This document shows, piece by piece, positions 60,762 through 64,000 of a DNA stretch of 64,000 nucleotides (within the stretch, counting starts at the first letter, position 1; every line of letters begins with the position of its first letter). The notes beneath the pieces are model-generated. The model had not been told where the DNA came from. It worked only from the letters and a program-made list of their open reading frames with translations, and searched no databases. Source of the DNA: Streptomyces sp. SS1-1. GTDB taxonomy: Bacteria; Actinomycetota; Actinomycetes; Streptomycetales; Streptomycetaceae. Both the position numbers and the translations under genes were made by a program. Location of the stretch: the NCBI RefSeq assembly GCF_008973465.1, contig NZ_WBXN01000004.1:4504501-4568500 (forward strand), given 5' to 3'.

Positions 60762-62246
60762 ATGCCCCCTTCGCTCCTCCCGCTCGCCGCGCAGGCCCCC
60801 GAGACACCCCCGCACACCGGCGGTCTGCTGCACCTGATCGACGGCACGGCCGGACTGCTCACGGTCGCCGCCCTCGGTATCGCCCTGCTGCTCTACCTGA
60901 TCATCAAGGTGCGGCTCCAGCCCTTCGTCGCGCTGCTCGCCGTCTCCATAGCCGTCGGCCTGATGGCCGGCCTGTCCGTCACCGAACTCTTCGGCACCGT
61001 CCAGCGCTCCGACGCGGTCTCCACCATCGAGTCCGGGATGGGCGGCATCCTCGGCCATGTCGCCATCATCATCGGGCTCGGCACCATGCTCGGTGCCATC
61101 CTCGAAGTCAGCGGCGGGGCCGAGGTGCTGGCCTCGCGGCTGCTGCGGCTCTTCGGGGAGCGGCGGGCCCCGCTCGCGATGGGTGTGACCGGCCTGATCT
61201 TCGGCATCCCGGTCTTCTTCGACGTCGGCATCTTCGTCCTCGCGCCGCTCGTCTACGCCGCCGCCAAGCGCTCCGGCAAGTCGATCCTGCTGTACTGCCT
61301 GCCGCTCCTCGCGGGCCTGTCGATGACCCACGCCTTCCTGCCCCCGCACCCCGGCCCGGTGGCCGCGGCCGGACTGCTCCACGTCGAGCTGGGCTGGGTC
61401 ATCCTCATGGGCGTCGTCTGCGGTATCCCCGCGGTGCTGGCCGCGTGGGCGTACGCGGCCTGGATCGGGCGGCGCCTCTTCGTCGCCGTGCCGCAGGACA
61501 TGGTCGAGGCGGCGGAGGAGGCCCGGGAGGCGGTCGTCGCCGAGCAGCGGGCGGCCGGCGTGGAGCCCCGGGAGGAGCCGGTGCCGCTCGGCACGGTCCT
61601 CGGGATCATCGGCACCCCGCTGGTGCTGATCCTCGCCGCGACGTTCTCCTCGATCGGCCTGGACCCCTCCACCACCCGCTCGGTCATCGAGTTCTTCGGG
61701 CACCCGTTCGTCGCCCTGACGATCGCCCTGCTCCTCGCGTACTACCTGCTGGGCATCCGGCGCGGCTGGTCCCGCAAGTCCCTGGAGACGGTGTCCACTT
61801 CATCGCTCAAGCCGGTCGGCAACATCCTGCTGGTCGTCGGCGCGGGCGGTGTCTTCGGCGCCGTCCTGAAGGCGAGCGGCGTCGCCCAGGCCCTGTCGGA
61901 CACCTTCAACGACGTGGGCCTGCCGGTCATCGTGCTGTCGTACCTGATCTCGCTGGTGCTGCGGGTCGCGCAGGGCTCCGCGACGGTCGCCATCGTCACC
62001 ACGGCGGGCATCGTCGCGCCCCTGCTCTCCGAGGGGCACCACTCGCAGGCGTTCGTCGCCCTCGTCATCATGGCGGTCTCGGCCGGCTCGATCTTCGCCT
62101 CGCACGTCAACGACGGCGGATTCTGGATCGTGGCCAAGTACTTCGGCATCACCGAGCGGGACACGCTGAAGTCCTGGACGGTCCTGGAGAGCGTCCTGTC
62201 GCTGGCCGGGTTCGCGGTGGCGGCCGTGCTCAGCCTGTTCGTGTAG
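60762..62246 (+). CDS. GntP-family gluconate/organic acid:proton symporter
   Basis: A 494-residue permease with about 12 helices. Family motifs are visible: PHPGPVAAAGLL, FGIPVFFDVGIFVLAPLV, RVAQGSATVAIVTTAGI and ASHVNDGGFWIVAKYFG. GntP members carry gluconate and related sugar acids, and some carry D-serine (DsdX), which suits this cluster. The ATG at 60762 follows GAGGA; an earlier start is less likely. Confidence 0.93.
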   Translation: MPPSLLPLAAQAPETPPHTGGLLHLIDGTAGLLTVAALGIALLLYLIIKVRLQPFVALLAVSIAVGLMAGLSVTELFGTVQRSDAVSTIESGMGGILGHVAIIIGLGTMLGAILEVSGGAEVLASRLLRLFGERRAPLAMGVTGLIFGIPVFFDVGIFVLAPLVYAAAKRSGKSILLYCLPLLAGLSMTHAFLPPHPGPVAAAGLLHVELGWVILMGVVCGIPAVLAAWAYAAWIGRRLFVAVPQDMVEAAEEAREAVVAEQRAAGVEPREEPVPLGTVLGIIGTPLVLILAATFSSIGLDPSTTRSVIEFFGHPFVALTIALLLAYYLLGIRRGWSRKSLETVSTSSLKPVGNILLVVGAGGVFGAVLKASGVAQALSDTFNDVGLPVIVLSYLISLVLRVAQGSATVAIVTTAGIVAPLLSEGHHSQAFVALVIMAVSAGSIFASHVNDGGFWIVAKYFGITERDTLKSWTVLESVLSLAGFAVAAVLSLFV

Positions 62247-62325
62247 TCCCCGCGGCGCGCGGGTTCGGTAACGATGCGGGGGCTGGTTGCGCGGGACACA
62301 GGGTTGTCGACCATACTGCTCGGCT

Positions 62326-62886
62326 GTGGAGCAGCGCATAGGTTCAGGCAGCCAGCCCCTGGTGGAAGGCGCCGGGTTCGACCCGGCCTTCGTCCCCGGG
62401 CTCACCCCGCCCGCGTCCGCCGCCCCCAAGGGCCCGCAGGAGAAGGACGATCCGGCCGCGGCGGACCCCGACGAGACGGTGCCCGAGGAGGCCGCCGCCG
62501 AGGAGCCCGAAGAGGCGGACGAGGCGGAGGACGTCCAGGAGGACGCAGCCGAGGACGAGGCGCCGGTGGACGGCCCGGTGTTCGAGGCCGCCGACCGCCG
62601 GGCGCGGATCGTCGCCGACCACCGGGGAGTCCGGCTCCGCCTGGACGACCAGGAGTGCGAGTTCCGCTGGGACGAGATCGCCGCCGTCGAGACGGAGTCC
62701 CCGCGCTTCGGGAAGCGGTTCACCATCACGGTGCACACTCCTGACCGCCGCTGGTACCCGATCGAGATCGAGGCGACGGCCAGGAGCCGCTTCACGGAGT
62801 GGGACGAGCGGCTGGACGCCGTCCTCGACGCCTACTTCGAGGAGGGCGCGGCCGAACAGGCCGAGGCCGAATCCGAGGACCAGTAA
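62326..62886 (+). CDS. Acidic protein with C-terminal beta domain, unknown function
   Basis: A 186-residue protein. The N-terminal ~95 residues are disordered and rich in Glu, Ala and Asp. The C-terminal part is folded (ARIVADHRGVRLRLDDQECEFRWDEIAAVETESPRF; FTITVHTPDRRWYPIEIEA), a PH-like beta-sheet pattern, then an acidic helix. The GTG at 62326 was chosen because the recognisable sequence begins there; CATACT eight bases upstream may be a -10. It ends tail to tail with the carboxypeptidase gene. Function is not known. Confidence 0.85.
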   Translation: MEQRIGSGSQPLVEGAGFDPAFVPGLTPPASAAPKGPQEKDDPAAADPDETVPEEAAAEEPEEADEAEDVQEDAAEDEAPVDGPVFEAADRRARIVADHRGVRLRLDDQECEFRWDEIAAVETESPRFGKRFTITVHTPDRRWYPIEIEATARSRFTEWDERLDAVLDAYFEEGAAEQAEAESEDQ

Positions 62887-62889
62887 CCG

Positions 62890-64000
62890 CTAGGAGCAGT
62901 ACTGGGCCTCCTTGCCGATGGACCGGTACATGCAGTCGGCGTTCTCCAGCAACTGGAGCACGGCGTCCCGGTTGCGGGAGGTCTCCCGCTCGATGACCTC
63001 GTCGGGCGGGTAGAACCCCCCGCCGCCGGACCTCGGGTACATCTCGAAGGTGTACGAGAAGATCCGCTGGTCGCCCCAGAGCCAGTCGTCGATCGAGCCG
63101 TCGGTGATGTAGAGGTCGCTGGACTGCTCGGGCGTGTAGCCGTTGCTGGCGGCCATCCTGCGGCCGACGGTGGCGAAGGCGTTGCGGTCGTCGGCCGTCA
63201 TCCCGGTCGTGGTGTCGGAGTACGTGTACCCGAACGGCCACAGCACCAGCTCGCTGTAGGTGTGGAAGTCGATGCCGGCCGTGATCTGCTGCTTCCCGCC
63301 GACGATCCGGCCGCGCACGAAGTCCGCGACGACCTTCACCTCGGGGGACGACTCGGCGCGGGCGCCCCGGTAGGTCTCGGAGGACGCCGACCCGGAGGAG
63401 CCGCCGCAGCAGCCCCAGCGGTAGGCCCAGTTGCGGTTGAGGTCGGTCCCGACGGCCGAGGAACCGGAGTTGGGCTGCCGGTTCTTGCGCCACGACCGGT
63501 AGGAGCCGGTGGCGATGTCGTACTCGCCGCCGTCCGGGTTGAGGTCGGGCACGATCCAGATCTCCCGGCTGTTCACCAGGCCGGTGATCCGCGCGTCGGT
63601 CCCGTAGCCGGAGGTCAGTTCGCGCAGCAGGTAGAGCGCCATCTCGACGGTGAGGTGCTCACGGGCGTGCTGGTGGTGCGTGAACAGCACCTCGGGTTCG
63701 GCCTCGTCGGTGCCGACGTTGTCGCTGATCTTGACGGCGACGATGTCACGGCCCTGGTAGGACCGGCCGATGACGCGCCGGCTCGCGAGGGACGGGTGGG
63801 CCGCCACGATCGCGTCGATCTCGGCCGTCATCTCCGTGTAGTTGTGATAGCGGGAGTCGGCCGAGGGGAAGTCGTACAGCCGGACGTCGCCCTCGCCGGC
63901 CGACCGGTCGGGGACCGCGCCGAGCGGGGTGACGTCGTAGCCGAGCGCTCTCAGCTTCCCGATCTGGCCGGCGCGGCCGGAGACGACGACGCCGTGGTCG
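62890..64000 (-). CDS. Zinc carboxypeptidase (M14), 5' end outside window
   Basis: The frame stays open to the window edge, so the start is missing; about 370 residues are present. A segment typical of a propeptide (VRLYDFPSADSRYHNYTEM) leads into the M14 domain. Zinc and catalytic residues are visible: H-x-x-E in HHQHAREHLT, His of DFHTYSELVLWPFGY and Glu of FSYTFEMYP. The domain has cysteines (WGCCGG, ADCMYR, QYCS) that suggest an exported enzyme. It would remove C-terminal residues from peptides outside the cell. Confidence 0.93.
   Translation of the reverse strand, partial: DHGVVVSGRAGQIGKLRALGYDVTPLGAVPDRSAGEGDVRLYDFPSADSRYHNYTEMTAEIDAIVAAHPSLASRRVIGRSYQGRDIVAVKISDNVGTDEAEPEVLFTHHQHAREHLTVEMALYLLRELTSGYGTDARITGLVNSREIWIVPDLNPDGGEYDIATGSYRSWRKNRQPNSGSSAVGTDLNRNWAYRWGCCGGSSGSASSETYRGARAESSPEVKVVADFVRGRIVGGKQQITAGIDFHTYSELVLWPFGYTYSDTTTGMTADDRNAFATVGRRMAASNGYTPEQSSDLYITDGSIDDWLWGDQRIFSYTFEMYPRSGGGGFYPPDEVIERETSRNRDAVLQLLENADCMYRSIGKEAQYCS

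Overview
The window is 64 kb of very GC-rich actinobacterial chromosome, almost certainly Streptomyces. The signs are codon third positions that are nearly all G or C, mycothiol chemistry (mca), a two-gene acyl-CoA carboxylase beta/epsilon module, a class III adenylate cyclase with an N-terminal regulatory domain, an ECF42-type sigma factor with its DGPF partner, LAXTG-type sortase substrates, and many genes that appear to be read from leaderless mRNAs. The gene order (pccB-birA-cya-hutH ... msrA ... mca ... pckG ... D-aminoacylase) resembles, from memory, the SCO4925-SCO4990 stretch of the S. coelicolor core. No tRNA, rRNA, CRISPR array, intact insertion sequence or prophage was seen. Layout: 1-4.7 kb holds the end of an SGNH hydrolase, accE-pccB, the divergent biotin ligase and adenylate cyclase. 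4.7-10.4 kb holds a Pro/Thr/Ala-rich membrane protein with a recent internal duplication, an enoyl-CoA hydratase, a GAF-GGDEF protein and histidine ammonia-lyase. 10.4-19.4 kb is an envelope and secretion block: lipoprotein, LADTG protein, L,D-transpeptidase, MacB-like ABC transporter and a 1101-residue subtilase. 19.4-31 kb is metabolic and regulatory: VOC protein, zinc alcohol dehydrogenase with a divergent XRE regulator, DUF5829-like secreted protein, DGPF/ECF42 pair, msrA, cystathionine gamma-synthase, a degenerate sigma factor with a small membrane partner, a MarR regulator and threonine ammonia-lyase. 31-41 kb holds a DrrAB-type exporter behind a striking operator, greA, mca, a membrane-anchored STAND/TPR ATPase and a DUF255 protein. 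41-47.6 kb is a four-gene translationally coupled glycan operon (two GT2 proteins, one GT39-like protein and a copper-radical oxidase). 47.6-53.3 kb holds a Mut7-C protein, a PAQR/hemolysin III protein, GTP-PEP carboxykinase and an aminotransferase. 53.3-54.4 kb is a small gene-poor patch with a possible relic gene and large inverted repeats. 54.4-62.2 kb is a secreted trypsin-like protease and then a D-amino-acid-type catabolic cluster (deacylase, PLP deaminase, PfkB kinase, IclR regulator, RidA, GntP permease). The window ends inside an M14 carboxypeptidase. How the genes work together: BirA would biotinylate the alpha subunit that joins the PccB/AccE carboxylase. The deacylase, deaminase and RidA form a plausible path from N-acyl-D-amino acids to keto acids, with GntP for uptake and IclR for control. 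The four overlapping glycan genes look like a synthesis-modification-oxidation line at the cell surface. The most rewarding non-coding signals are a perfect palindrome filling the -35/-10 spacer of the DrrAB-type promoter, an IclR-like operator at 58.3 kb, three 11-bp phased repeats before the MacB-like transporter, an ECF42-type promoter before the DGPF gene, and at least nine TAnnnT-N6/7-ATG leaderless starts.
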